Source of the DNA: Orychophragmus violaceus
Taxonomy: Eukaryota > Streptophyta > Magnoliopsida > Brassicales > Brassicaceae
NCBI GenBank assembly: GCA_030180135.1
Contig: CM058233.1
Location: forward strand, 101,764,994-101,828,993
DNA length: 64,000 bases
Direction: 5' to 3'
Part shown: in pieces, positions 10,980-23,505 of the stretch
How positions within the stretch are numbered: the stretch's first letter is position 1
Layout of the letters: every line of letters starts with the position of its first letter
The notes under the pieces: generated by a model
Seen by the model: only the letters and a program-made list of their open reading frames with translations
The model's database searches: none
Told to the model about the DNA's origin: nothing
Made by a program: the position numbers and the translations under genes

Positions 10980-11439
10980 CTAAATCAAGAAGGCTTTATG
11001 ATAAGCTTCCGTTAGGAAACAACAGTCTGGGTCCGAATCTTGTGCGACATGTAAAATATACCCAGATGGTGCAGCAAAGCCTTCTTGAAAGTAATCCGGG
11101 TAATCCCCGATCAGCGAAGTAATGTAATCGTGAGGGAGACCTAGATCAAACCTGAAACGATCGACGACGTTGAGAGGGAGACTTGATGCTCCTGTTAGCA
11201 TCAAGAACTTCGTCAGCCGTTGAACGGTGACATTGCGGTGAAGTGGCGAGAGGTGAATAGTCTCTTCTTCTCTGTGGAGGTCGAGAGCTTGCGGAGTGAG
11301 ACGAACGTAGAGAGGAAGGGAAGGGGGAGGCTGAAAAGTTGTGAACACGGAAGGTGCGTCTTTGTTGCAGACCTCTCCCCAGCTTGGTGGCTGCAGCTGC
11401 CATTAGAGCACAGTGCAAAGTTTTGTAAGCTTCCGCCAC
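10980..11439 (-). pseudogene. Truncated PORR-domain organelle RNA-binding protein
   Basis: A minus-strand frame reads PSVFTTFQPPPSLPLYVRLT, then the PORR core (VTVQRLTKFLMLTGASSLPL, FRFDLGLPHDYITSLIGDYP) and ends FLTEAYHKAFLI-stop, resembling the C-terminal FL.EAY.K motif of the family. PORR proteins promote group II intron splicing in organelles and usually have about 400 residues; here roughly 120 remain. The upstream ATG at 11439 (MAEAYKTLHCALMAAAATKL) is in another frame, so the first third and most of the middle have been lost. By position it corresponds to At4g24320, often misannotated as a ubiquitin C-terminal hydrolase. A short functional product is unlikely. Confidence 0.7.
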
Positions 11440-11759
11440 CGTGTATATAAGTGAAAATTAGGGACAGAACCGTTTGTAAAGCTTCTGCGATTCTGTGCCA
11501 ATGATATTCGGTAACTCAAGACAAGACATTAGCCATTAATGTCTCAAATTGTAACACTTATTTATTGCAACGACTAACTAAAAACAAAGGACGTTACTTT
11601 CAGTGAACAAGAAAAGAGGCCTCAAGGGGATGATTATCGGAAGCATGGTCGCCAGTAGAGGTTCATGAAAGTAAGTAAAAGATCTACTCGAATGAACTAA
11701 AAAAGGACTAGGAAGAAAATAGCTATTCCAATGGCGAACATGACACAGTGACCTTGAGC

Positions 11760-14173
11760 CTAGTGACCACGACTCATCTTAACTTTTGGCATTGACTTTT
11801 TCATCTGGCGTGCACGTTCCTTTGCCTCTTTCTTCCTCAGAGCCTCGGCGCTCAGCTTTGCTTCCGCCTCCTCCAACATTTTCTTCTTTTCGGCTTTCTT
11901 TCTCTGCAATGCCTCTTGCCTCACATTCTCAAGTTCCTTGTACGCTTCCTGAGCCGCCTTTTGCCTCGCTCCATCAGTTTTGTTCCGTGCCTGCAGACAG
12001 TAGTTTCATTTTTAATCAACCTGTCTCACACATGAAGATAAAATGGGCAGTGATAATAAGTTTGCCCCTTGTACCTGGGAGCTGAGCTTGTAGCGTCCAA
12101 CTAAGTCAATGTAATACGGAATTAGCGCTATCAACCGGACCATGTCATCCATGTGCTTAGCATCAGGTAAGGCAAACTTGAAAAGCAGCATCTTCCTGTT
12201 TTTGCCAGGATGTTGGTCTGAAAAATGCATTGAAATGAAATACTTCCCAAACTTTTCGAATGATTTGTCACCAAAAACCTACAGAGATCATTGGAATCTG
12301 ATTAGTATTACAGATAATTTGAGGATATAGTCACGCATCAATAAGCCAAGTAAAACAAGCTAGTACAATAACTGTGATCCAATTTCCACATCAACACAAG
12401 AGGACATAGCTAGCTCATCATGCACCAATTCATTCACTCAAGGCAACTGTGTCACAATTGACATATATTCTAAATTTACATCAATGAAACACTAGCCATA
12501 CCGCATCAACAACATTTCTAAATCGGTCATGTATACATGCAACTCTTTGGTTAGTGATCAAACATCATGGAAAACTACAATCTCAATTGCGTCGGAAAGT
12601 TTTGATATAAGAGAGAGGAACATCAGTCATGAAAACACACTAAAGGTACTTCATCCTTATTACATTCCGAACTCCTGTAGCGATCTTATTTCCACATAAT
12701 ATCACTACCATCTGGCCTAAATATATCATAACACGAGAAACTTGCGGAATTTTGCAGTACATCACAAGTTTTCACCTTACATCTCTGTACAGTTAGACAG
12801 AGAGACAAGCCAACTGGATTCACACCAAAAAAGAAGCTGGTCTGGTTCTTAGCAAAGGGAACTTCCCAGTTATAGTTCTAAGCTAACTGATCAATGGAGT
12901 TCTTACTCTGATCAAGCACGTCCCTTTGCTGTAAGAATAGCTCATTTATCCAACATAATTACACCAAAACTATGTCTACTTAAGTGACCAAGTTTCCAAT
13001 ACGGCCAGGGAATACAGAGAAAGAGCCAATTCATTTTCACAAAACTTGGTACGAGCTCGCATGTTCATCTATTAGATGTTTAGTACTGAAGTCCAAGAAG
13101 AAACTAAACTAAATTAAACTGGTATAATTGTCAATCATCAATAACGAGAGATACCAAGAGATTCAGCATCTGACCTGATCAAGTACAATATCTGTGATCA
13201 TATCCCCAGCTACCTCCTTAGACTCAGAGACCACAGATAACTCCTCTGATACCCACTTCCTCCCGCCAGGAGTGGGCACTATCCCTCCGAATCTCTGCAG
13301 ATCCCTCAACTCCTTGTGCATCGTTTTCGCTGCTTTCTTCCTCGCCATGGCAAACACGACGTGATCCATGGCTTCTTCGTTCATGTATACCTCGAAACTG
13401 ATCTCATCTTTACAAGGTACCACCGAATTAAAAAGCCTCGAGATCAGATCGTGTCTGCTCTTAAGCTCCAAAGTCGCCAAAAGCCCCTGGCAATACCTAC
13501 GCCCGCTCGCGTAGAACTTGAACACGGTCGTCGCTTCTTTCAGCAACAAAGGAGAGTCCTCTCCTTCACCAACTCCCAGTAAACTGAAGTTTTTCTCGAA
13601 AATGGTGTCTTTAAGACCGAATTTCGAAGCCCAAGCCAAAGCGAGGTTTTCGTTCTCGCGTTTCCCAGTGAAGTAGTTGATTGCGTAACCAATCAAGATA
13701 GAGACGCAGACGATCTCCACTGTGTACGACGGCTTCTTCCTGGGAATGTCAGTGTCTGGATTTTCTGAAGCAGACTCCGGATCTGAAGTCTGTGGATCGG
13801 CAGGAGAAGCGTTTTCCGAAACAACCGGATTATCCGCCGTTCCTTCATCTTCCGGCAATCCCTCGAACTCATCTTCATCCCAGTAATCGAACGAGATTGA
13901 CGAGGGCTTCCGGGAACCAGTCTGAGTCGGAGAAGGGTCCGATTCAGCTATCGGAGTAGAATCGGATTCGGAAGATGGTTCCAGATCCAGAACCTTTGAC
14001 TCAGACTGAGTCACGAGAGGAGGACGGAGCGAGTGGTGAAGCTCAGTGGAATCTTCAAGAAAATCGTCGTCTTCAGCATCAAAGCCTTCGAAGTGGGAAG
14101 CTGCGAGAACACGATGATGGAGAAAGAGGAAAGCGATCAGAGCGATGGAGAAGAAAGAAAGGGGAAGATTCAT
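11760..14173 (-). CDS. CCDC47-like (DUF1682) ER membrane protein, 477 aa, 3 exons
   Basis: Exons on the minus strand are 14173-13175, 12278-12075 and 11990-11760, with canonical splice sites and 478 codons including the stop. The start is placed at the Met opening MNLPLSFFSIALIAFLFLHH, a clear signal peptide; an upstream in-frame Met at 14227 would bury it. Order of parts: signal peptide, acidic luminal stretch (about 30-140), one membrane segment (YTVEIVCVSILIGYAINYF), the conserved DUF1682 cytosolic domain, and a basic coiled-coil tail (AEKKKMLEEAEAKL to the C-terminus). Animal CCDC47 is part of the PAT/multipass translocon that helps insert multispanning proteins at the ER; a similar role is inferred. 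Corresponds by position to At4g24330. Confidence 0.93.
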
Positions 14174-14394
14174 TGTGGGATCGAGAGAGAAGCTGGAAAG
14201 AGTCGTGCTGGCCTGCTTCGGCACCAAAACGTAAAATACCAGATCTTTATATTTTTTTCCAAAACAAAATGGATCAAAAATCTATCCTTTTTTCACCGAA
14301 GATTTTTTATTAATTACACCAAGATGGAATACAAGATCGGATACATGAATCGAATAGACAAAGCCGGCTATTTAACATGATATTGGAGTCAAAA

Positions 14395-15470
14395 ACCCAC
14401 ACAAAAACATAAAACTCAAAACCAAATTGCCATATAATACTCGGCGGAACCAACTAACAACAACTACGAAGCCACACAAATCAGATCAATAACAAGCAAA
14501 TGAGGCAACGAAGAAACGACGAGCACCAAGCATCAAGAGAGAGAAAGAACGTAACAACTAAAGCCGAGATTTATAGAGAAAGATCCACCGATACTCATTA
14601 TATTGCTCCACCAATAAGAGCCACGAGCACCCCGTATGCAAACCGAACCAGCAAAGAAGGCCAAAGCCTCAATTCTTTAAGGATGGGCCGGAAAACACTT
14701 GCCAAAAATAGAAGACCATAGGCAGAAGATACGAAGGATAAATGCAGGAACTAAATCGTTGCAACCAACAGAAAGGAATAGCACACTCACTATGTCCAAC
14801 AACCACACCACCTGAAGCCTACTATGACAAACTAACACAACCAAATTGAAGATAAACAGCCCACCTAAACCCGAAAATAAAGAGGGATCTCATCCCCGAA
14901 TCTGAAGCTCTATCCAAAGATCTGAATTATTCAACCCCACAGCTGAAGCTTCAGCTGAGTCAAACTGCTTAGAAAAAACAAACTTCTACACAACTAAACC
15001 ACCTAACGAGAAACTCAACCGCATGAGCATAACTCGTCGAAACCTAAGGAGAGACATGGAAAATAAATCGACTCACCAAAGAAACACCACGAACGGCACA
15101 GATCCGAAGCTCAACCGTCTCACCAGCAACCATACGCCTCATGACCAGCGCATAAGCCACCCTCCATAGCAAAACCCGACGAGAAATCCGACCACAACAC
15201 CCAACAACAGAATAAGCCACAAGGCCAACAGAGTCCAAGGAACACACACCTAAAGACGCGCACCACCACTGACACAACCGGCAAAAAACATAGTTCGAAA
15301 TCCGGCGGCCATGGAAGAAGGGTACGACACGCTCCACCGGAAAAGATAGACGACACAAGACTCCACAATTACAAGACAGAAATAGATACCAAGCCTCTCC
15401 TGGCGGCGGAGACGCGATTCGCCAGCCACCGGAGAGGAACCAGAGACAAAAAAAAAATTACCGTGCAGCT
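14395..15470 (-). mobile_element. Retroposon-like non-coding segment, copy A (tentative)
   Basis: About 1.1 kb, markedly richer in A/C on the plus strand than its surroundings. Several parts match the segment at 19620-21045 in the same order and orientation: AAAGCCGAGA, ACTCATTATATTG, AATAGAAGACCA, ACCAACAGAAAGGA and CACACTCAC. Read on the minus strand it starts GC-rich and becomes T-rich, with no intact reading frame. The look is that of Sadhu-like non-coding retroposons of Brassicaceae, but no tail or TSD could be fixed, so the class is a guess. Confidence 0.4.
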
Positions 15471-16403
15471 ACCTTGATAAAAGAGCCAGAGAGGTTTTAT
15501 GTTTTGTGCGCTCGATGTTTGTTTTGGATCAAAAGATTTATCTAAGAATTTAGTAAGGAAAATAAAATTAAATATAAAAGTTGATAATATATAGAGAGAA
15601 TTAAGTGAAAAATACAAAAGGGACACAAAATTTAGTAGATAGGAAGATGACTTTCAATAACCAAAACACAAAGGCGGAAAGTACCACAATGCCCCTTGCG
15701 CTTCGGTTCGAGATATGAAGCTTACCAAGTTGCTCGACAAGATGTGACATGGGTAGGATAGCGTAGGATATGGTAGGATTTCAACAGTGTGTGAACAGAA
15801 TGATGAACGTTAATCTTGGCCACACGATTTTTTCCCACCAACACGCATTAAATGTTCGATATCTCATAGATTTGCAACAAATGTATAGCGTTGTATGTAT
15901 AGAAGGAGTTGTTAACACAAACCCTAATATTTGTCTATAAAAGCAGCTTGGTTCAGACGAGTGTTGCAGACTGAAAAAGATAACTTACCAGAGAACTTTT
16001 GTAGGCACGGTTAATCTGAAATAGTGTAGAGTAAAGTAAAGATTCCGGTTGGAGGTGCAAACAAGGTTAGGTCCACTGTTTTTTTCCTTAGTTATGGCTT
16101 GTCCCTTCTGTCGTCAAAACATTCCTTTTTATCCACCAACTAGAAGAACTTTAATGAATCCGACAATAAATGGGAATAAATGTAGAGTACAAAACAGGGC
16201 CGCAATTAGTAGTTCCCTTTTTGGAAACAAATCTGTCGCATTGCTCATATAAAAACATGATGGAGATATTTAAAGTTTTCTCAGCTGAATAGTTCTCAGT
16301 TACTGCAACTGGTGTTATTAGTAGCATATCTAAAATTATTGTTAGCTAAATGGAATGTTGTTTTTATTTGACAAATCTAATGTTATCTCTAATTATTATG
16401 TAG

Positions 16404-16790
16404 GTACTTGAAACGTTGAAAGATGATGGGCCGTCTGGTGAGACTAATCAGAGGGAAGTGGGAAAGGAGTTTGACTGGAGACTGGGATTTCAAGATGGAT
16501 CCCTCTGAATGTAGCTACGGGATCATGGTTCAGGAAAGCGAGAAATTCAGTACACTTATGGAGATGGTGAAAGCAAGATATCAAGTACAAGACATACTCA
16601 TGCTTTCATACCAGTTCCTGTTGGCTATGTTAGAACCTGAAGGAAAAAGGCGCTACCAATTGACATCACCGACGATGGAGATGTGGAGCTCTTCATGGCT
16701 GTCAGGGTGGAGCACATCGAAATGCCCTTATATGTTACAGTCGGATCACCAGCCGTAGAAAGATATCGTTTCCATCGTCGTTCATACTTA
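16404..16790 (+). pseudogene. Broken N-terminal piece of a Mutator-like transposase (tentative)
   Basis: Plus-strand reading gives LKDDGPSGETNQREVGKEFD, a stop, then (frame of 16653) LPIDITDDGDVELFMAVRVE and MPLYVTVGSPAVERYRFHRR. An ITDD.DVELFM...MPL.V-type stretch resembles the region ahead of the MULE transposase core in Brassicaceae elements. Frames shift at least once, in-frame stops are present, and no DDE core follows. It runs head-on into the DUF1985 pseudogene on the other strand; convergent genes are common in Ulp1-carrying MULEs. A probable upstream promoter lies near 15935 (CTATAAAAGCAGC). Confidence 0.4.
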
Positions 16791-16794
16791 TCAT

Positions 16795-19233
16795 CATAGT
16801 CTACATCAGGATACACGCCATGAACAACAGGCTGATTTAACACTTTTTGGTTAACGCTACTGGTACATTGAAATCCTTGTAGCGAACATGATTGAGTGCG
16901 TAGACGCTTGCTCTTACGCAAATTTTGCTCTGCATCCATTCCAACTTCAGATACCTGTACCGTCTTCGTTGGAGGGTTTGAATCATTTACAGAGTCGGCG
17001 TTGTCTCCCTGATTTATCATTAATAGCGGTAAAACAAAACATTATTACGAAAAGTGAAACAATTACTAAAAACAAACGTGGTACTACCTGGCAAAGACCA
17101 TCATTCAGGAAAATAGGACCACCATCAAGATTATGTCCCATTTCTAAGTCATCACAGGTCATTGCTCGAGAGTCACCATTGATGCTACCCTGTGCAAAAT
17201 TAGTTAACAATAAATAAATTAAGTTAGCCATCAAATCAAGTTATTAGCAACTAAAAAAATATCAACCGGGCTTACTTCTTGAAGAGGCGTCTGGACCTCG
17301 TCTAGAACACTATTTATCACAGCATCAGGTGAGTGCGAAGCTGGTCCACCTACACGACCGTTGCTCTTTTGGACGTTCAAATCAACACTTTGTACATTGC
17401 CCGAAGCAACATTATCTCGCACATGAGAGACAATGATGTCCGGACATGGTGCTTGAGGTTTTTCCATAAACTTTGCGACATCAGACATGAGAGAGTCATT
17501 GATGCGTTTAATTGCACGGTCAACACGATCATCTGAGCCTTTTAAAACACCAGCAACCTCTCTCTTGATATGGGACAAACATGCAGATACATTGGCTTCA
17601 ACAACACGGAATTCAGACTTAACCTTTTTAGCAACAATTTCAGCAAGTTGGTGATGGTCAATCGTAGCACCAGCTACAGTCTCTGGACTAACCTTGTCTT
17701 TATCTTTCTCCTTCTTATCCTTAGCATCTTTTTCTGTAATCTGATGCGCTCAATGTCAACACCAGTGACTCCACCTCTGAAATGTTTTTTCTCAAAATGA
17801 AAACCTTGACCAATAAGAACCAGCATCGTGTTAACCTACTCGTCATCCACTTCATCGGACCACGCAAACACAGAGTCGTCCAACAATACACCATTATCAG
17901 CAGAAATAATACACTTAACAAATGCCTGCAACACAAAATGAAGGATTTAGCTATTTATGGAACAAGGTATAGAGATTAGTCGGGCAGGAACATGAGTAGA
18001 ACAATAACATCGACTAATGCGAAACTAACTGACAGATTAGCGAACATTCTAACTAAGAGTTTTCAAGGTCGCTAACTACCAAATTTTCGACCAATAGTAG
18101 ACGAAACTGATTCAGAGTTACATGATCTGAGATTGAATAGTCACTAACGAATGCAATAACAATCAAAAAGAGATGTTCAATGAAACAAATGTTAATCTTA
18201 TAGATAACATCACTAAAGAAGACCACCACAAACAACATGCAGGACTTACCTCGCACTTATCGTCGATGTCTCGGGCGTGCCCTGGACTCAGAGACACTTT
18301 CTAAGTTGTAGCCTTGGTTTTTTGACAAGGGATTTGGTCAACATTGTGAGGTACACCTTCGTCCTGAATATTCTCTGCCCCGGATTGCTGGTTAACCTCG
18401 CCAAAAGACTCCACGAAGCGATCACGAGACTCATCTTCTGAATCAGTCTCAGACTCAGATGAAGACTGACCAACTTCAACAACCTCTAATAACTCTGGCA
18501 CAGCTTCCACCATAACTAGTTGGAATGCATGGAAAAATCCTTGAACAACGACGGATTTCTGAGAAAGAGCAACCACATCCTTCGCCTTTATGCTCGACAC
18601 TACCATGTCAAATGACACCCGGCCCCATGGGTAAGCCAGAAAATAATCAAGGTCCCTAATCAACTCCACATGTTTGTCATTTATCTTGGGGAAATGGCTA
18701 GACGGACAGAGAACAGATGATGTAAGAGCTAGATAAGCGTATTTGATCCTCCTCTTCTTGTCAGTCACAATCCTTTTCTTCAGCAGCCTCACGACCTTAT
18801 CAACAATCAAAGATTCATAGCAACCAAAAAGCTCACCCTAATACTTCTTATCTTCAACAAGTTCCCTCTTTTTCTTCTTGCTCTGCTTCGGGAACTTGCC
18901 ACACGGAAGACCAGTAACAATGGCGAATTCACGTAGAGAAACCCTAATAGGCCACCCGGCAAATAAAAACCAGATCTCGTGCTTCTTCTTCACTGATAGC
19001 ATCCGGGTAATAATAAACTGAGCAAACGCACCAGAGAATGGTGGTTTTTCAGCTGTAGTAAGGAGCTTCCCAAAAGAAGATTCGCGGATCTCTTTCACTT
19101 CTTCGTCATCAAGAGCGTTGAGAATAGAACGAATCCGGCCAGGTTTCAAATAAGAATTAACTTGTTGGCCGTTGGGTTCCTCACCAAGGGCAAAAATCCG
19201 GCAAGGAAGATCTGGATGTTCGTCATCTTCCAT
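16795..19233 (-). pseudogene. DUF1985 protein of a Mutator-like element, decayed
   Basis: The minus-strand frame from 19233 reads LKPGRIRSILNALDDEEVKE, FAGWPIRVSLREFAIVTGLP and, after one in-frame TAG at 18840-18838 where Trp is expected (KKY*GELFGCYES), RIKYAYLALTSSVLCPSSHF and LIRDLDYFLAYPWGRVSFD. This is the DUF1985 domain found with Ulp1-type SUMO proteases in plant MULEs. Downstream pieces (about 17936-17231 and 17020-16795; KVKSEFRVVEANVSACLSHI, LRKSKRLRTQ) fit the linker of such proteins but lie in shifted frames. The protease domain itself is absent, so this is a dead, deleted copy. Confidence 0.7.
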
Positions 19234-19619
19234 AGTCGTTTAGGTACAGACAAGCGGAAAAAAATTAGAGAGAAAACATCATCAGAACGATTTCCCAAGA
19301 ATAGAAGAAGAGAGAAGTAAAGAACATTGAATAGTGACAAGCTATTTTCGACATGCATATCTTACAGAATCCTTAGGTGCTCATAGATGTGTAGGGGTAA
19401 AAGAGTCAGGAAAATAAGACGATGTGGGGTATGGTCATGGCCTTAATAAGAGAGTCGTTTATGGTCATCTCTCCAAATTTCTCTAATATATATCTCAGAA
19501 GCTTTTTTATGGTGGTGACTTTTTGTGTGTCTAATTGTTACCACGTTTTTTTTTACTTATTATTACCGGAAACATATACATTGTTAAAACACATACAATA
19601 AATTTAAAAACCGTTATAA

Positions 19620-21045
19620 CATTTCGATGTTGGAGCAAAAAACCAACGGATTAAAAGAAAATCTTCGGAAACACAATATACACATACTAAACAAGACGAA
19701 AATAACTTACAACCTTAACTCACAACCCCGCTAGACAGAAAACGCTAGTCACAACTAATAAGTAGCACATGTCAGATCGAGCACAAGCAGAAAAAACATT
19801 GAAGAGGTAACAACCACCAAACACTGAGAGAGGAAAGAAGCGTAACATCTGAAGCCGAGAATTAGTAAGGTTGACCTACCAACACTCATTATATTGTTTC
19901 ACGAGGAGGAGCTACGAACAAGCCATATGCAGACCAAACTAGGAAAGATGAAAGACCAGACGATTACCATTCTCCACCGAACGACTAGTTGCAAAGAAGA
20001 ACAAAGCCTCATTTCCTTAATGTTGTGTCTGAGAACCTTTGCCAGAAATAGAAGACCAAAGACAGAAGACAATGAAGAGAACCGTATGGACTATGTTGAT
20101 ACACCAACAGAAAGGAAAATCACACTCACAATGCAAAGAAACATCACCGCTTGAAACCTAAAATCCCGAGAAAACCACAGCCAAACCGAAGAGAACCAAC
20201 CCGCCAAACTAATCAAGACCACTAGCAAAAGAGTTCGCATCCACAAAGGTGAAACTCTAATAAAGGATCAAACGAAAGCACACTCAGAACCGCGGCTAAG
20301 GCCGTGTTCTTTGAACTGTCGCAGTGACGGCATCCGCGACAGAAAAATAAGAAGCGAGAAACTCATTTTGTTAAAGCTGAAGACACATGCGACTGTCGCT
20401 GCTTCGTTATCAAGCTTACCATGGTGCCGCTATTTATTTCGGCGACTCCGGAATCGTTAAATTACAGTTGCAGCGACTGAAAATTGCTTACGTGTACATG
20501 ATATAAAGCAGAGATGAAGGCTTTATTTTGATCGCCGATAACGATCGCTGCGACTTTGCGCCGAACATGGCCTAACTCAACTAACTAACCAAACCAAACA
20601 AATCCTTTACGCAGAAGAACCGCAAGGGCAACACCTAAACTACAACTAGAAGCTAACTAAACATAACCAATACTAAAACCTAACCAGCTTTACCCATCTA
20701 GAGACCACACGCCTCAACCACAGGAGACAAACATAACCAAAACCGGGAAAGAGACATGGGAAGGATAGAGCCGAAGAAGCATCCATGACAACCGCGAGAC
20801 ACCATCTGAAGCGTCACAAGCCCCGATGTCCACCACACCACAGGATTGGCGTACAGGATACACGACCCCGAGCTCAGACAAAACAACCCACACCCGACCA
20901 CCCTACGGCACCAAATCCACAAACTCGATGCGTAACCATCGACCCGTATAGAGACGCAACTGGACAGGAGAAACCGGAAACCACCGTAACACCAAAACCT
21001 GCAGCCAAGGGAGGAAGAGGAGAACGGACTCCGACAGAGTAGAGC
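19620..21045 (-). mobile_element. Retroposon-like non-coding segment, copy B (tentative)
   Basis: Related to 14395-15470 (same strand, same order of matching words) and similarly without intact coding. A 273-bp MITE at 20300-20572 interrupts it. The GC-rich end near 21045 would be the 5' end on the minus strand. Short ORFs here (such as 20698-21075 on the minus strand) have no recognisable domain. Family assignment is tentative. Confidence 0.4.
20300..20572. mobile_element. PIF/Harbinger-type MITE with GGCCGTGTTC ends
   Basis: 273 bp, starting GGCCGTGTTCTTTGAAC and ending CGCCGAACATGGCC, flanked by TAA at 20297-20299 and 20573-20575. Its interior is rich in GTCGC / GCGAC words arranged in inverted order. 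The ends resemble those of the element at 44079-44913 (GGTGATGTTC / GAACAGGGCC), which also has a TAA duplication. Confidence 0.8.
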
Positions 21046-21461
21046 CCGTTCACGATCCTTATGTATTGTGTTCACGCACGATCACTCGGATATGATTAAA
21101 GTATTTTTAAACACTTTTTCAATTCATAAAATATTTGTAGGTTCTTAGTGTAGAAAGTATAGAAGATATCCGTCGATAATTTTTATCGTCTATGTATGTG
21201 TATGTTCTATAATTTTATGAGAGTTTTAGAATTATTACCTTTTTTCTCTGAATTCTTCATAGACTGAAAACATTTTAATAACAAGGAGCTGGCAAAGGAC
21301 ATATCTTTCCGAAGACAAAGCTGATGAGTTTATATAAACTCTACATCTCAAACCAAAAACACATTGAGAGAAAAAGAGCTCTCACTAAAACACAAACACT
21401 AACTTACAAAAGGCCAAAACTAAACTAAACTAATGTAAGAAAACCTAATTAAGTGGTCTAA

Positions 21462-22084
21462 CCATACCATCTCCAACCATAGCACCAAAATTGATGTCAT
21501 ATTTGGGGTTTTGGTGAATAATGTTTTTTTTCTCATCTCCAGCCACAACTCCAAATTTTATTATAATAGTTTTGATATTATTAAATTTAAAATTCTCTTT
21601 ACTTTTAATAGTTTTTATAAATACTAATTATTCATATAATAGACTAACGACATATTAAATAAAGCAGTACATTCGGTGACGAAAAAAATACAATCGAAAA
21701 ATGTATGTTCTAATGTTTAATTGAAATTTAATATGTTTTTAATTTTAATCAATTTGCATATTTATAATGATATTTTGTGTAGTTCTCTAATACTGAAATG
21801 AATCCTACATTTCTAATACCGAAAATATCCAAAATCTGAAAATTGATCCGAACTCGAATCCGAACAATAACTGAATACCCTAACCAACAAAGTTTAGTTA
21901 ACTAATAAACAACAATTTAATTATATTAATAAATAAAAATAATATTTTAATGTTTGGTGTAGTGAATAGTGTTGCATCAACTATTCACAAAACACCCCCA
22001 AAAAAACATTTGGTGTTGGATCTGGTGCATCATTGGAGACGAATTGACACTAAATTTGGTGTTTTGGTGCGGTTGGAGATGGCC
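21462..22084. mobile_element. Harbinger-like MITE with CCATCTCCAACC ends
   Basis: The left side has CCATCTCCAACCATAGCACC and the right side, on the other strand, CCATCTCCAACCGCACCAAAAC; ATTTGGTGTTTTGGTG words repeat near both ends. TAA precedes and TTA follows, so the target duplication is not exact. The interior is AT-rich and contains CCGAAAATATCCAAAATCTG-type sequence also seen inside the hAT MITE at 3318. Confidence 0.6.
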
Positions 22085-22293
22085 TTAGCTGCTCTTCATC
22101 TATCCTTTGAGTATCCTAATGTTTCTGTTGTAGACTTGTAGTTCATGCTGTAATTCACTAATTCATCATATGTTTTCCAATACAAAAAGGTTTTTAAAAA
22201 AACCTAATTAACTACCATAACGTCACCACCAGTCGAAACCAAAACAAACTTCAGAAAGACCGATCGAACTGCAACCTGCTTGACAAACTCGAC

Positions 22294-22447
22294 TCCTGGT
22301 TTTCATTATTCTAGGTCTCATTATTCTAGCATTTTATAATCTATTGGTTCTCGTTATTCCAATTTCTAGCATTTTATAATCTCTTGGTTCTCATTATTCT
22401 AGCCTTTTATAATTTCCTGGTTCTCACTATTCTTAGTCTTTTATAAC
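22294..22447 (+). repeat. Imperfect tandem repeat, about 40-50-bp unit
   Basis: GGTTCTCATTATTCTAG followed by CATTTTATAATCT recurs four times with small changes (TTCTCGTTATTCCAA, CTTTTATAATTTCC, CTTTTATAACCC). Non-coding; upstream of the phosphorylase-like gene. Confidence 0.7.
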
Positions 22448-22983
22448 CCCCAAACTTCAAGATGATATATCGAAGATGAATAATTGAATGTTATGGACTA
22501 TAATAGTTTGGATTGATCCATAGTTTAGACACAGTTTATCAACGATGGCCTAAGACAACAAGATGTGTTAGTTTACTAAAAAGTTGCTGCCTAGTCTCAC
22601 TCACGAATAAAATACGTTATCATCATTAGCTCATCGGCATTTAGCCAACGTCGTAACGAGAAGATTATTAATTTATTAAAAGCTTTATAAAAGAGAAGCT
22701 ATTTACTTTTGAGGTCATATAGATTCCACGCTAATCATGCGTTAAATGTAAATTCTCAACTAGACATTCTTGGCTAAAAGAATTTAAATAACTTAAGAAT
22801 CCTTTTTGGTCAAATTTAAAACTAATTAATGGATCTATAATTCTCTAGTCATTGACTTGTTGTTGCCATGTTCATAATCTTTGCAACGTTTAAGATTAGC
22901 AAAAACATTAACTACAATAACAATCGAACATTGATGACAATCAATATAGCAAAAACACATTAACGATCCTTTACACATTATAT

Positions 22984-23043
22984 TTGAGAAGTGATTTTCT
23001 CACAAATGTGTAATTGAGAAGTGATTTTCTCACAAATGTGTAA
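22984..23043 (+). repeat. Perfect 30-bp tandem duplication containing a palindrome
   Basis: Two identical copies of a unit beginning TTGAGAAGTGATTTTCTCAC. Each holds the hairpin GAGAA-N5-TTCTC. Perfect identity implies a recent event. Confidence 0.85.
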
Positions 23044-23505
23044 TAAGCATTTTTATTCGCACAAAAATAACATGATTTTGAAAAATTATAATATAGCATC
23101 AAGCTACTTTTGACATGCATAATTTCATTTATATAGATTTACATTCGATAAAATTCATAAAATATTGTAATATCCGCTATATATCACCATTAAAATAAAT
23201 CATATATATTATAATAAGATCCAATCCAAACCCGATCCAATATTCGAATTTCATATCTAAAACTAAAACTGACATTTTATTGTTATTTTTTTTTTTCAAA
23301 CGAACTAAAGATAATTTTGGCAAAAATCTTAACTATTGGTACTTTTAAAAAACGTGCAAGCAGCCAGCAGTGCACACACATATATATATATATAAAGAAA
23401 TATCATACTAGTTTCCGCTCATGTGAGCCTTGTAGATGGTTGGACTTGGATGCTATAAATAATATGAGCTGGGGATTTTGGATCTCAAACCATACCACCA
23501 ATCAA

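Noticed and set aside
20698..21075. 125-aa minus-strand ORF
   Set aside because: Lies in a retroposon-like segment, with no domain and no relative visible; high Cys/Trp content is typical of non-coding GC-rich sequence.
22978..23045. Possible CRISPR-like or terminator repeat
   Set aside because: Only two adjacent copies, no spacer, eukaryotic context; simply a tandem duplication.
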